In this document: positions 13,538 to 22,938 of the stretch, one piece after another
How the letters are laid out: each line of letters begins with the position of its first letter
Numbering within the stretch: the stretch's first letter is position 1
Source: Saccharibacillus nicotianae
GTDB taxonomy: Bacteria; Bacillota; Bacilli; Paenibacillales; Paenibacillaceae
Length of the DNA stretch: 64,000 bases
Direction of reading: 5' to 3'
Assembly: GCF_042681745.1 (NCBI RefSeq)
Contig: NZ_JBHUGF010000010.1
Span: forward strand, 1,054,001 to 1,118,000
The notes under the pieces: model-generated
Told to the model about the DNA's origin: nothing
Seen by the model: the letters and a program-made list of their open reading frames with translations, nothing else
Databases searched by the model: none
Program-made: the position numbers and the translations under genes

Positions 13538-13786
13538 ATGACAACGGAAAATCCAGTCGATTTGTTTATTGAACATATCAAAAAAGTTGATGAAAAATCA
13601 AAGACATTCTACGAGGATTGCTTTGTTGTTATCAATGATCCTCGAATGATCGGCGAGCGATACGAAGGTGGCAAGCTAGATACGTACTTGAATGACATAC
13701 AAGGTCATGGGTATGCGCCTGATGAAGTGAAAAAGTACCTTATTGAACTCGCTCAAACCGTAGATCGGACTGAACGCGATGGTTAA
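13538..13786 (+). CDS. Hypothetical phage protein, 82 aa
   Basis: Unknown, acidic and helical (begins MTTENPVDLFIEHIKKVDEK). TAGGAGG gives a strong ribosome site. Overlaps the next gene by 8 nt. Confidence 0.72.
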   Translation: MTTENPVDLFIEHIKKVDEKSKTFYEDCFVVINDPRMIGERYEGGKLDTYLNDIQGHGYAPDEVKKYLIELAQTVDRTERDG

Positions 13787-14117
13787 ACTATCGAACGATG
13801 GCACGAGAGACGACGTTACACTGATCAACGGAGCCACTAGTCCGACGAGTGAATTGTATCCTGTTCAACGGACTAAAACGATATTTGTGAGTGTGTCTGG
13901 TACAGCAACTTCGGCTTCACTTTCGTTTTCGTCCGTATATGCAGATGGTCAAACGAAGCCAACAACAGGTATCAGTAATGAAAACTTTGCGTTACTCAGT
14001 ACAGCTACGATTGGAACGGGAGCCAGGTTCTCTGTAGGTGGCACGGATAAATTTAAAGTAACTCTGGACAGCGTATCTGGTGGAAATGTGAGTGTGCTGA
14101 TAAGGGAGGTCGACTGA
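13779..14117 (+). CDS. Beta-rich probable virion surface protein, 112 aa
   Basis: Ser/Thr/Val-rich protein with alternating hydrophobic strands (TIFVSVSGTATSASLSFSS), low in Lys and free of Cys, typical of phage tail-fibre or baseplate beta structures. It starts inside the end of the previous gene and shares one base with the next start (TGATG). It leads a block of five surface-type genes upstream of the terminase. The function is inferred from composition and context. Confidence 0.65.
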   Translation: MVKLSNDGTRDDVTLINGATSPTSELYPVQRTKTIFVSVSGTATSASLSFSSVYADGQTKPTTGISNENFALLSTATIGTGARFSVGGTDKFKVTLDSVSGGNVSVLIREVD

Positions 14118-14551
14118 TGGACATTACCGCTCAAGCTGCAATCGCCCAAGCAGGACTCGCCTTTGCTCAAGCAAACAAAGATACTCGACCGTTTATAGCC
14201 AAAGACTACAGTCGTTTCTATATGCTACATGGAACGCTTACCAATACAGCAATAACTACTACAGCAAGTACGACCTATACGTCGCTTACACGTCCATTTA
14301 TAGCGTCTAAACAGATTAAATTCACGCTCAATAGTACAAACAACGGTGTGCTCACAGTATCGTATTCCCTTGATGGCGTTACCTTCACATCTAAAACAGT
14401 AACACTGACTCAAGACCCTGTTTCTAGCAAATACACCTATGAACAAATTGTTGCAGGGCCTGTACTATCTGCATTTTATAAATATGTAGAAACAGCCAGC
14501 GCAGGATCAATCTATGGTGGAATCATTTCGCAAGAAAGCGTGGTGGTCTAG
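14117..14551 (+). CDS. Beta-rich probable virion surface protein, 144 aa
   Basis: A helical first 30 residues (AQAAIAQAGLAFAQANKDTR) followed by Thr/Ser-rich strands (TNTAITTTASTTYTSLTR). This looks like a small structural or receptor-binding accessory protein. The stop shares one base with the GTG of the SGNH hydrolase gene, so they are coupled. No specific family. Confidence 0.65.
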   Translation: MDITAQAAIAQAGLAFAQANKDTRPFIAKDYSRFYMLHGTLTNTAITTTASTTYTSLTRPFIASKQIKFTLNSTNNGVLTVSYSLDGVTFTSKTVTLTQDPVSSKYTYEQIVAGPVLSAFYKYVETASAGSIYGGIISQESVVV

Positions 14552-15570
14552 TGGCTGATCTTATATTCCCTGATTATCGCGCGAACAGTAATGCCAGTGA
14601 GTTCACATTTAGTAGTGGATGGACAACCGGACAAGCCGATAACTCAGGTCATAACGGTGCTTTGTACGCAACAACGTCAACAGCAAATGAAAAATGTACG
14701 ATTTACAGCGACAGTATCCCATTTACGGATGCTGTTTTATTTATGTATGGATCACAATCAGCAGGAATCGCACAGATTTATGTGGATGGTAACCTGTACA
14801 CCGAACAAGATTGTTATCTGTATATCGATGGTCAAGCAAATAGCATGAAAAATGCTGCTATGGTTTGGTTAAAAGGACTAACACGCGGACTACACAAGAT
14901 CGAAGTCGTGTGCAAAGGTGTTGCCGGTGCGAAATCAACAGGTACAACTGTAGGTGTAAATTATATCTACTATTTAGATCCTGATACGCCAGCAGGACAG
15001 GCACTGGAAAGTCGCTTGCTTATTGTAGGAGATAGTAATAGCGATCGGCAGGGCGGATGGTGTGACGGTCAATTTAAGACGCTGTTACGTAACTACATGC
15101 TAGGTAATCGAATCCAAATTGATTATGCAACACGCCCATCGGGTTCAAGCGACTACATTCGTTTCCTGCGTAATGAAATCGTGGCGAAGCGTCCAGCGAT
15201 GGTTCAATTGATGCTAGGCACGAACGATTTACCACGTCCTGAGATCATTACGAAAGACAATATCGAACAAGCCATTAAGATATGCCTAACTGAATTTAAG
15301 ATACCCATTCAAATCAGCACCATTTTGCCACGTAACGGTTTAAATGCCTTTGGATGGAACAAAGTGAATGGTCAAATGCGTGAGTTGTCTCAAAAGTATC
15401 ATTTACCATTACTTGATTTGAACACTTACGTTACGAACAATATCGTTTCAACAACTACACCTATGCAAGCGGATGGTATCCATCTGGACGCTGTAGGCGA
15501 TAATTTAGGAGCACACCACTTCTTCGACGTTTTGTTTTCACCCAATAATCCAGCACGAAAACTACTTTAG
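14551..15570 (+). CDS. SGNH/GDSL hydrolase, probable virion esterase
   Basis: A 339-residue protein. Residues 1-145 form a beta-sandwich-like N-terminal domain (carbohydrate-binding type). Residues 152-330 are an SGNH hydrolase: block I GDSNS at 160-164, block III GTND at 223-226, block V DGIHLDAVG near 315, giving the Ser-Asp-His triad. These esterases remove acyl groups from surface polysaccharide, often as part of a phage adsorption apparatus. It has no signal peptide. The unusual point is its place upstream of the terminase, away from the tail genes. Confidence 0.88.
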   Translation: MADLIFPDYRANSNASEFTFSSGWTTGQADNSGHNGALYATTSTANEKCTIYSDSIPFTDAVLFMYGSQSAGIAQIYVDGNLYTEQDCYLYIDGQANSMKNAAMVWLKGLTRGLHKIEVVCKGVAGAKSTGTTVGVNYIYYLDPDTPAGQALESRLLIVGDSNSDRQGGWCDGQFKTLLRNYMLGNRIQIDYATRPSGSSDYIRFLRNEIVAKRPAMVQLMLGTNDLPRPEIITKDNIEQAIKICLTEFKIPIQISTILPRNGLNAFGWNKVNGQMRELSQKYHLPLLDLNTYVTNNIVSTTTPMQADGIHLDAVGDNLGAHHFFDVLFSPNNPARKLL

Positions 15571-15583
15571 GGGGTTACAACAC

Positions 15584-15949
15584 ATGGACGGTAAGGACTA
15601 TGGAAAGGGAGTAAGTGAAACCAATCCCGTACCGGTTGTTATCACAGAAGAATTGCCATACTCTATTTCAAAAAAAGGACCGGGCGGCATATCTGGTAAC
15701 GACACGATTGATCTAAAAGCGAATGTAGTCAAGCAAATGCAGTTATCTGGACATTCCGCTTACTTCCGTAACACGGGATCAACAACGATCTACTATGATA
15801 GTCAATCTAATGTTACTAATCGAAAAACGCCATTGTATGCAGGTGCTCGTGTAGGCCCGATTACCGATGCAGACAGTTTGTACTTCGTGTGTAGTGTTGA
15901 CACCACTCTTCATTATATGTTCGTAGGAGTGATGACCGATGCCCCTTAA
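15584..15949 (+). CDS. Hypothetical phage structural protein, 121 aa
   Basis: Beta-rich protein with several Gly and Thr turns (KKGPGGISGNDTIDLKANVV, later ADSLYFVCSVDTTLHYMFVG). Likely an accessory surface protein by its neighbours. AGGGGG precedes the start by 9 nt. Overlaps the next gene by 11 nt. Confidence 0.68.
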   Translation: MDGKDYGKGVSETNPVPVVITEELPYSISKKGPGGISGNDTIDLKANVVKQMQLSGHSAYFRNTGSTTIYYDSQSNVTNRKTPLYAGARVGPITDADSLYFVCSVDTTLHYMFVGVMTDAP

Positions 15950-16457
15950 CGAAGATATGGAGCAACCACCCAAAGCAGGTGCAGCTCCATCCGATGATGC
16001 GCTTACGGTATTGATCAATAAAGTCATTGATAGCAACCCGACACGTTTCAAAGGTAAAGACGGCGATAGTGCAACAAACGTTCAAGTGGCAACATCCGTT
16101 AAAGCCGTTATTGATGCGAACCCCGATCAGTTCAAAGGTAAACCAGGCGATAAAGGGGAACCAGGTACAGTTCCTTTCACAACACGCATCACTACAGCAA
16201 CCGATGGCACAGGAACTATCACGTTCCCTGCTAATCGGTTTTCAAGCGTGCCCAAGTTTGTTGATGCCAAAGCCATTACACCGCTTAACGATACAAACAG
16301 CTATGTTATTGACATTCTCACTGTAACTACCACAGGTGCAACCGTACGTGCAAGAAAGCTAAACGGTACAGCAGTCAACATCGTGGTAGGCGGTGTAGTA
16401 AAAGTTACCGACGTGCCGAGCGTTGCGCTTACTGTACAGATTATTGCGTATGACTGA
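15939..16457 (+). CDS. Surface protein with short collagen-like segment, 172 aa
   Basis: After an N-terminal helical part there are GKDGDS and GKPGDKGEPG segments, a short collagen-like Gly-X-Y stretch common in phage fibre proteins. The C-terminal half is beta-rich and ends VALTVQIIAYD, like small fibre knob domains. TAGGAGTG gives the ribosome site. Probably a trimeric fibre or decoration protein; the host receptor is unknown. Confidence 0.72.
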   Translation: MPLNEDMEQPPKAGAAPSDDALTVLINKVIDSNPTRFKGKDGDSATNVQVATSVKAVIDANPDQFKGKPGDKGEPGTVPFTTRITTATDGTGTITFPANRFSSVPKFVDAKAITPLNDTNSYVIDILTVTTTGATVRARKLNGTAVNIVVGGVVKVTDVPSVALTVQIIAYD

Positions 16458-16469
16458 GGAGGAATAAGG

Positions 16470-16709
16470 ATGTTACCAAGCAATTTACTGCCTGAGAATA
16501 TTCATCCGTTCGCGAAAATAGAGGATATCCAATTGATCGTAACTGATCGTCGAACCGAAGAAGAAAAAGATTTTCATGAGTTTCTTGCTATGGAATCATT
16601 ATCAAACGGATTTTCTCTTTCTGGATATGTAACGACAACGTATGAAGAACGCTTTGAAAAAGATATTGCTATCTTTAAAGCCGTGACAAGATACGGCGGT
16701 GGTCGTTAA
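16470..16709 (+). CDS. Hypothetical phage protein, 79 aa
   Basis: Unknown function, acidic at the start. GAGGAGG precedes the ATG. Ends in TAATG overlap with the next small gene. XkdX-like proteins occur in this size range after fibre genes, but the sequence is not clearly of that family. Confidence 0.68.
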   Translation: MLPSNLLPENIHPFAKIEDIQLIVTDRRTEEEKDFHEFLAMESLSNGFSLSGYVTTTYEERFEKDIAIFKAVTRYGGGR

Positions 16710-16882
16710 TGAGCGGATGGACACCAAACAATGACATCATATCTGATTTGCAAGATGCTCGTGAACGCGTGTTGAAAGATGTTGAAGGAAAGCGTAAACG
16801 TGCAATCTATCGTTCTGCTTCTGTACCTGTACATCGCAGCATGGTCATAGTGAGCATTGGAACGACAGACATTCAATTCTAG
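16709..16882 (+). CDS. Small hypothetical protein, 57 aa
   Basis: A 57-residue open frame starting in the TAATG overlap with the preceding stop. Arg-rich in the middle (DARERVLKDVEGKRKRAI), more hydrophobic at the end. It fills the only gap between two genes and so is probably real. Function unknown. Confidence 0.62.
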   Translation: MSGWTPNNDIISDLQDARERVLKDVEGKRKRAIYRSASVPVHRSMVIVSIGTTDIQF

Positions 16883-16893
16883 GAGTGTGACTC

Positions 16894-17460
16894 ATGAAAA
16901 AAGTTTTCTTTGATACAGAGTTTACTGGACTACATCAATATACAACATTAATAAGCATTGGTTTAGTTGCAGAAAATGGTAAAAGTTTTTACGCAGAGTT
17001 TACCGATTACAATAAGGAGCAAGTCAAACTAGATACATGGTTATTGGAAAATGTGATTGATAATTTGTTGATGAGTGATAAAAAAGAAGCAATTGAGTGC
17101 GATAAAAATGGTGATCATTTACAGTATAAAGGTAATACAAAATTCATTGCAAAAAAATTAGAGTTATGGCTAAACGGTTTAGTTGGTAGAGAGAAAATAG
17201 AAATGTGGTCAGATTGTTTATCCTATGATTGGGTATTATTTAATCAATTATTTGGTCATGCTTTTAGTATACCTAATTCTGTATATTATATCCCCTTTGA
17301 TATCTGCACACTAATGAAGATTAAAGACGTTGATCCAGATATTAACCGCGAAGAATATGCTTATGGTAAAGCATCTCACATGGTTGCAGAGCATAAACAC
17401 AATGCATTACATGATGCTTTAGTCATTAAGAAATGCTATGAGAAATTGATGCAGGAATAG
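16894..17460 (+). CDS. DnaQ-like (DEDD) 3'-5' exonuclease
   Basis: A 188-residue DEDD exonuclease. Exo I is FFDTEFTGL at 5-13, with the middle motif in SYDWVLFNQLF, and the final motif is HNALHDALVIKKCYE. Such proteins trim RNA or DNA 3' ends. The codon use is AT-rich compared with the flanking genes, and it sits between surface genes and the terminase, so it may be a moron. TAGGAGTG precedes the start. Confidence 0.82.
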   Translation: MKKVFFDTEFTGLHQYTTLISIGLVAENGKSFYAEFTDYNKEQVKLDTWLLENVIDNLLMSDKKEAIECDKNGDHLQYKGNTKFIAKKLELWLNGLVGREKIEMWSDCLSYDWVLFNQLFGHAFSIPNSVYYIPFDICTLMKIKDVDPDINREEYAYGKASHMVAEHKHNALHDALVIKKCYEKLMQE

Positions 17461-17475
17461 AAAGGAGGAATACAC

Positions 17476-17991
17476 ATGTCTGATATGGGCAGACCTCTTC
17501 GATTTGAGAGTGTGGAACATCTACAGCACGAGATTGATGACTACTTTAACTCATGCTATGAAGAAGTTTGGTATGAGATTGAAGAGGATGACGGACAGAA
17601 GTCATGGCGACCTAGCACCGATCGTTTTGGTCAGATCGAAAAGCAACAGGTTAAACCATTCACCGTATCGGGACTCGCTTATTATTTGGGGACGAACCGA
17701 CAAACGTTGATGAACTATTCAGAACGTCCTGAGTTTATTGACACTATAAAAAAAGCTAAAGCACGTATTGAAGGATATGTGGAAGAAACACTACTCACAT
17801 CCAAGAACCCAGCAGGGTCCATTTTCAACCTCAAAAACAATTACGGTTGGGTAGATAAACAAGAAGTTGACCAGACACTTTCCAATAAAGAAGGTGAATC
17901 CTTCAGCGTAGCTTCTGCTGTGAAACAATTGACAGTAGAGGAGTTGAGAAAACTTGCTCAATCCAAGTCAGATGACGCAGATTCAAGCTGA
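17476..17991 (+). CDS. Terminase small subunit, gp3-like
   Basis: A 171-residue DNA-packaging protein. The N-terminus (GRPLRFESVEHLQHEIDDYF) and the HTH-like middle (TVSGLAYYLGTNRQTLMNYS, then FIDTIKKAKARIEGYVEETL) match the P22 gp3-type small subunit that recognises phage DNA and feeds it to the large subunit. AAAGGAGG precedes the ATG. It overlaps the large subunit gene, so the two are coupled. Confidence 0.88.
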   Translation: MSDMGRPLRFESVEHLQHEIDDYFNSCYEEVWYEIEEDDGQKSWRPSTDRFGQIEKQQVKPFTVSGLAYYLGTNRQTLMNYSERPEFIDTIKKAKARIEGYVEETLLTSKNPAGSIFNLKNNYGWVDKQEVDQTLSNKEGESFSVASAVKQLTVEELRKLAQSKSDDADSS

Positions 17992-19501
17992 AGCATCCAA
18001 AGAACTAGCACGTAGAGACTTCTCGTACTTTATGGACTATGACAGTGACTTTCGAGATCGCCCAGGTAAGCATTTGGATTTGTTGGATGAAACACTGATG
18101 AAAGTGTCGTCAGGTGAGATTAGACGTTTGATCGTCACCATGCCACCACGTCATGGTAAGTCAGAACGTGTGAGTAAGAAGTTTCCTGCTTGGCATCTAG
18201 GCAATCATCCCAATGACGAATTAATCATAGCATCCTATTCCATAGACTTGTGTCGTGGCTTTACTCGTATAGCGAGAGACACCCTGTCTAAGAATGAGGA
18301 TGTTTTTGGCGTTTTCATTGATCCTGAGAAACGTTCTGCTGAAGAGTGGGGAATCAAAGACACTCGTGGTGCTTGTGTTGCTGCTGGTGTCGGTGGTGGT
18401 GTGACAGGGAAAGGTGCTCGCATCGCTATCATTGATGATCCGGTCAAAAACAGTGAAGAAGCTAACTCGCAGGTGATGCGCGACAAGGTATATGAGTGGT
18501 ATGAATCCACGCTATTCACACGCTTAACCCCTGATGGTCGCGTGATTATCGTTATGACACGTTGGCATGAAGATGATTTGGTGGGCAGACTGCTACGCAA
18601 GCAGAAGGAAGATCAAGCCAATGGTGAATTGCAAGATGATCCTTGGACAGTAATCAACTTTCCTGCTATAGCAGAAGACAATGACATCTTGGGCAGAAAG
18701 ATCAATGATCCATTATGGCCAGAGTATGGATTTGATAAAAAAGTCATGAAGCGTATCAAGAATCAGGTTGGTTCCTACGTATTCAACTCTTTGTATCAAC
18801 AGCGTCCTTCATCTGCTTCTGGTTCCATCTTCAAGCGTGAACATTTTCAATACTTTAGCGAAGAAACCATTTATAACATTGCTCATTTTGTTATGTCAGA
18901 TGGTAGACGCTTTGAAAAGAATCGGTGTTGGTGCTTTCAGACAATTGATACTGCTAATAGCATCAAAACTATCAATGATTACTTTGTCGTCACTACTATT
19001 TACGTAACACCTGATAATGACATCTTGATCGGTGATGTGTATCGCACACATATTGAAGGCCCTGAACAAAAGCAACTGCTTAAAGAAATGTTTATACGAT
19101 TCAGACCTAAATTTCAAGCGATTGAGAACATTACATTTGGTACTAACTTGATCCAAGAATGTATACGTGAAGGTATGACAATCCGACCAATCAAGGTGGA
19201 CAAGGATAAGGTTACACGTTCATTACCTATGTCTGCTCGGTATGAAGTCAAAAAGGTGTACCACAAAGCAGGTACAACGTGGCTAGATGACTTTGAAACA
19301 GAAATGATGTCATTCCCACGTGGAGCACATGATGACCAAGTCGATACAATCAGCATGGCAGGTGAAATTGTGTACTCTATCAAAGCTGAAGAAATCAGTG
19401 CATGGGTAGCTGCACCCACATCGAAGAGTAAGCGAGCAGAAGCATATGACGAGGACGACGATGAAGATGATGTACAACAAAATTCATTTTGGAGCAGGTG
19501 A
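17954..19501 (+). CDS. Terminase large subunit
   Basis: A 515-residue packaging motor. Walker A is MPPRHGKSE at 63-71, Walker B IIDD at 159-162, and the RNase H-like nuclease follows with DTANS at about 328, then FGTNLIQE and the C-terminal HDDQVD signature. A TTG start at 17954 has AGGAG 10 nt upstream; the ATG at 17972 has no ribosome site but could be used by coupling. Both overlap the small subunit gene. The tail is acidic (DEDDDEDD). Confidence 0.93.
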   Translation: MLNPSQMTQIQAEASKELARRDFSYFMDYDSDFRDRPGKHLDLLDETLMKVSSGEIRRLIVTMPPRHGKSERVSKKFPAWHLGNHPNDELIIASYSIDLCRGFTRIARDTLSKNEDVFGVFIDPEKRSAEEWGIKDTRGACVAAGVGGGVTGKGARIAIIDDPVKNSEEANSQVMRDKVYEWYESTLFTRLTPDGRVIIVMTRWHEDDLVGRLLRKQKEDQANGELQDDPWTVINFPAIAEDNDILGRKINDPLWPEYGFDKKVMKRIKNQVGSYVFNSLYQQRPSSASGSIFKREHFQYFSEETIYNIAHFVMSDGRRFEKNRCWCFQTIDTANSIKTINDYFVVTTIYVTPDNDILIGDVYRTHIEGPEQKQLLKEMFIRFRPKFQAIENITFGTNLIQECIREGMTIRPIKVDKDKVTRSLPMSARYEVKKVYHKAGTTWLDDFETEMMSFPRGAHDDQVDTISMAGEIVYSIKAEEISAWVAAPTSKSKRAEAYDEDDDEDDVQQNSFWSR

Positions 19502-19504
19502 TTT

Positions 19505-19723
19505 ATGGTCTATGCATTGATTGCATCAGCTTTTGTGACAGTCTACTGTATCTTCCGTCTGCATCAGAAGGATGAACAGATACAGGACTTAAACGAACGC
19601 CTGATAGCACGTAGTCACAGTGAGTACTTAACCAATACTAATCAAGTGCCAGAAGAGAAAGAAGTAGAATACGAGAAACAATTGAGTTACTTCGATGCAC
19701 TGAAAGTAAAGAAAGCAGAATAA
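19505..19723 (+). CDS. Small membrane protein, 72 aa
   Basis: One N-terminal membrane span (ALIASAFVTVYCIFRL) followed by a charged helical tail. Its place between terminase and portal is common for small unknown proteins. Function unknown. Confidence 0.65.
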   Translation: MVYALIASAFVTVYCIFRLHQKDEQIQDLNERLIARSHSEYLTNTNQVPEEKEVEYEKQLSYFDALKVKKAE

Positions 19724-19749
19724 CGAGTGTGATTGAAAGAAGGTGAATC

Positions 19750-21930
19750 ATGAGCATCATTGATCGTGCCAAAGACAAGCTAACCGGTATATTCACCAAT
19801 AACGCTGTAGAAGATAAACGAGACAACATGAATACCGATACGGAGCAGAAGTTGGTTGATCTCGTACTGAGTGACTTTAACATCTTCAAGTCGGATCGAA
19901 GCAAACAAGAAGCACAGTGGGAAAAAGAAGAGGACTTCTATCGTGGTGACCACTGGAAAGGCTTAAGGGATGAAGATGACACTAGCCGTCCTAACGCTAC
20001 AGATAACTATGTACTCGCTTATACAGAATCAATATGCGGTAAGTTAGCCGGTTGGACACCTTATCCTAACTTCGAAGAGATGGAAGAAAACGATGTAGGC
20101 AAGGCTCGTGCATTAAATGACTTTATCCCTTATGAGTTGGGTAAGATTGGCTTCAAGTCAACACATCGCCAGGCTGTTCTGCGTATGGTGAAGCATGGAC
20201 CGTTGATCTATAAAGTACTGTATGACCCTACTATCGAAGGCGGTAGAGGACAGAATCGATATGAAGGTCGTAACGATGTGATAGCGGTAGATTTTTCAAC
20301 GTTCTATCCTGATCCGCGTGTAGACAGTTTTAAAAGTATGCACCGTATGGGAGCCATTATTGAACGTACGGTACAGAACATGGAGTACTTTCAGGATCGT
20401 TGGAAAGAGAAAGGGAAGTATGTCACCTCAGGAACGACAACAACCAATGTGTTCACCAGTGACAGCTACCAGAATCGCACCAATACAGCAAATTTGCTTG
20501 AATATTGGTATCGCGGTGTACCGAAGTATATGAGCAAAGAAGATAAAAAGTTGTTCCGCGAACGCGCACAAGAAACGCTTGAAAAAGGCGTTGACCCTTC
20601 GGAGTATGAAGCGAAGGCAAGAGGAACCATGAGCGGTATTCACTGTATTTATATCAGTGAAAGTGGCGTGTTCCTCGAACATAAATCATACATCTACGAT
20701 CATGGACAGTATCCGTTCTCTGCTCGTACCTTATACCCGCTTGAAGGCAATATATGGGGCAAGGGCTTTGTACGAGACATGATTCAGCCGCAAGTGTTCT
20801 TGAATGCTTACAACGAATTGATTATGGACTCAACAAGCCGAATGGGCGTTCCTGCCATCATGTATGAACAGGATGCGATTACCAAGCCGAATACGTGGGC
20901 GAACAATCGTTCCAAGACCGGTGCAATGTTGCCAACTGCTCCCGGTGCACTCAGTAGCAATAAGATACGAGAGGTGGAAGGTAAAGATGTGCCCTCGACT
21001 ATTTTCAATGCAATACAGCTTGGACTTACATCGCTTCAAAAAATTACGGGGCAGTTCGATAGTGCAAACGGTCAAGCAACATCCACCGTAACCAGCGGCG
21101 AGCAAGCCAAAGCACTGATGGCGGCGGCTGGTACCAGATTAAATACAGCGTCTGATGTTATCACAGATGCACTACAAGAAGTGTTCATGATGTACGTAGA
21201 ACTCATTGCACAGTTCTATACCACCGAACGCATAGCGCGTGTGAACGGTAGATCAGTCAGCATGAGTAGGGACGCTATTATTTCCACCATTGACGATACC
21301 GAGTGGCAACCGGACGAAATGAGTGGAGACGAACAAGCTGCACCAGAAATGTATCAAAACGAAATAGAAAGCGACATGAATCCTGAGGAACTCCCACCAA
21401 TGATGGGACAAGAGTCAGATGACATGTCGCTTTCTTCGTTCTCTCCAATGGAACCGCGCATTGTGAAAGAGGAATACGTACCTGAATTTGATATCAAAGT
21501 CAATGTAGGTGTGGATAAACCACAGGATCGTGAGTATTGGCTACAGCTTGCATTTAACCTACTCAACTTGCGTGATCCGATTACGAACCTGCCGTTTATC
21601 GACGGTCAGGCTATTTCGTTTGTTCTGCAAAATGGTCATTTAGAACCTATGGATGTCATTAAGCAACGTATTGACCAAGAAGCAGGACAGCAACAACAAG
21701 TGGAACAGTTGAATCAACAAGCTCAGCAATTGGTTGAGCAGAATCAACAACTACAACAGCAAGTGGAACAACTAGGTGGTCAGCTACAGCAAAGTGATGC
21801 ACAGACCCAACAGTTCCATCAGCAAACCAAAGCGGCAGAGATTGATCAACGTCAACAACAAATTGACCTTGAAAAAGTGAAAGCTGCTGCACAGATCGCG
21901 CAACAAACTAGTAACACAGGGCAGTTTTGA
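19750..21930 (+). CDS. Portal protein, P22-like
   Basis: A 726-residue protein immediately after the terminase. The N-terminal portion (FYRGDHWKGLRDEDDTSRPN, then AYTESICGKLAGWTPYP) and TFYPDPRV recall the long portals of P22-type phages. Twelve copies form the DNA channel of the head. The C-terminal 100 residues are extremely Gln-rich and coiled-coil (QQLQQQVEQLGGQLQQSDAQ), which could form the long portal barrel that regulates packaging in such phages. The start is supported by AAGGTGA. Confidence 0.88.
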   Translation: MSIIDRAKDKLTGIFTNNAVEDKRDNMNTDTEQKLVDLVLSDFNIFKSDRSKQEAQWEKEEDFYRGDHWKGLRDEDDTSRPNATDNYVLAYTESICGKLAGWTPYPNFEEMEENDVGKARALNDFIPYELGKIGFKSTHRQAVLRMVKHGPLIYKVLYDPTIEGGRGQNRYEGRNDVIAVDFSTFYPDPRVDSFKSMHRMGAIIERTVQNMEYFQDRWKEKGKYVTSGTTTTNVFTSDSYQNRTNTANLLEYWYRGVPKYMSKEDKKLFRERAQETLEKGVDPSEYEAKARGTMSGIHCIYISESGVFLEHKSYIYDHGQYPFSARTLYPLEGNIWGKGFVRDMIQPQVFLNAYNELIMDSTSRMGVPAIMYEQDAITKPNTWANNRSKTGAMLPTAPGALSSNKIREVEGKDVPSTIFNAIQLGLTSLQKITGQFDSANGQATSTVTSGEQAKALMAAAGTRLNTASDVITDALQEVFMMYVELIAQFYTTERIARVNGRSVSMSRDAIISTIDDTEWQPDEMSGDEQAAPEMYQNEIESDMNPEELPPMMGQESDDMSLSSFSPMEPRIVKEEYVPEFDIKVNVGVDKPQDREYWLQLAFNLLNLRDPITNLPFIDGQAISFVLQNGHLEPMDVIKQRIDQEAGQQQQVEQLNQQAQQLVEQNQQLQQQVEQLGGQLQQSDAQTQQFHQQTKAAEIDQRQQQIDLEKVKAAAQIAQQTSNTGQF

Positions 21931-21984
21931 GACTGAATTGCCCTCAACTCATAGCGCCAACCATAGCGCGAAAGGATGAATCAC

Positions 21985-22926
21985 ATGATTGAAGGACAGG
22001 ACAACCAACCAGTTGACCAAAATGAAGAACAAGAAGAGTACCGTGCAGCGTTCGGACTGCCGCCGATTGCGGAAGAACAGGAACAGAACGATGACGAGCA
22101 AGATGAACAACCCGAATTTGATGATGTGGACGACGAGCATGACGAAGAAGAAGATCCCGACCAGGATACACCTTCTGAGACTGCACGCAAACTACGCATC
22201 AAGTATAACGGTGAAGAACGTGAACTGGATGAAGAAGAAGCCATAACGTTAGCACAAAAAGGGATGAACTACGACAAGCAACAAGAACGCTTGAATAAGC
22301 AACAAGAAGCCCTTGACCGTACTGCTCGTATTCACGGTTTCAAGGATCATTCGGATTATATGGATCATTTGGACGATTTTGAGAAAACTCAAATTGACCA
22401 ACAACGGATGACACTGCAAGAACATGAGCAACAGTTAGTCAATGCGCTAGTCAATGCTGGATACGAAGAGTCAGATGTACGTAATCTGATTGATAGTAAT
22501 CCGGCTATTCGTGCTGGTCGTGAAGCCTTGCAAAATCGTGAGCAGGAACGTGAGTTAGAACAACAACGCCAACGTGAAGCAGAAGAAAGCAAAGGTTGGG
22601 AAGAGTTGTTGGTGGCTTATCCTGATCTATCCAAGCAAGTTCAAGATGGGCGTGCACCGTGGATGACAGAGGAAATGCTTGCCAAGATCAAGCGTGGATA
22701 CAGCCCGCTCGATGCCTATGAAATCCTCAATCGTGACGAGTTGATGAAAGCACAGCGCAAACGTGCTGAACAAGACGTCATCAAGAACAATCGATTAAAC
22801 AGACGTGCTGAACAAGTACGTGATGGCAAAGGACAGTATGAGAAACAAGCAACCAGTGAACTGAAGTCAGCCTTTGCTGCATTTGGACTCAATCCAGATC
22901 AAGCAAATAAATACGCTAAAAAATAG
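21985..22926 (+). CDS. Capsid scaffolding protein
   Basis: A 313-residue protein with a very acidic N-terminus (residues 5-60 mostly Asp, Glu, Gln) and a long helical, Gln/Arg/Glu-rich body, lying between portal and coat genes: the classical scaffold position and composition. The ATG at 21985 has AAAGG 9 nt upstream; the ATG at 21976 overlaps the ribosome site. The C-terminal FGLNPDQANKYAKK segment may be the coat-binding hook. Confidence 0.85.
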   Translation: MIEGQDNQPVDQNEEQEEYRAAFGLPPIAEEQEQNDDEQDEQPEFDDVDDEHDEEEDPDQDTPSETARKLRIKYNGEERELDEEEAITLAQKGMNYDKQQERLNKQQEALDRTARIHGFKDHSDYMDHLDDFEKTQIDQQRMTLQEHEQQLVNALVNAGYEESDVRNLIDSNPAIRAGREALQNREQERELEQQRQREAEESKGWEELLVAYPDLSKQVQDGRAPWMTEEMLAKIKRGYSPLDAYEILNRDELMKAQRKRAEQDVIKNNRLNRRAEQVRDGKGQYEKQATSELKSAFAAFGLNPDQANKYAKK

Positions 22927-22938
22927 GAGGAATTACAC

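Noticed and set aside
21949..22244. Several minus-strand ORFs opposite the scaffold gene
   Set aside because: They are mirror images of the Asp/Glu/Gln-rich codons of the scaffold N-terminus, lack ribosome sites and contain Ser- or Cys-run low complexity.
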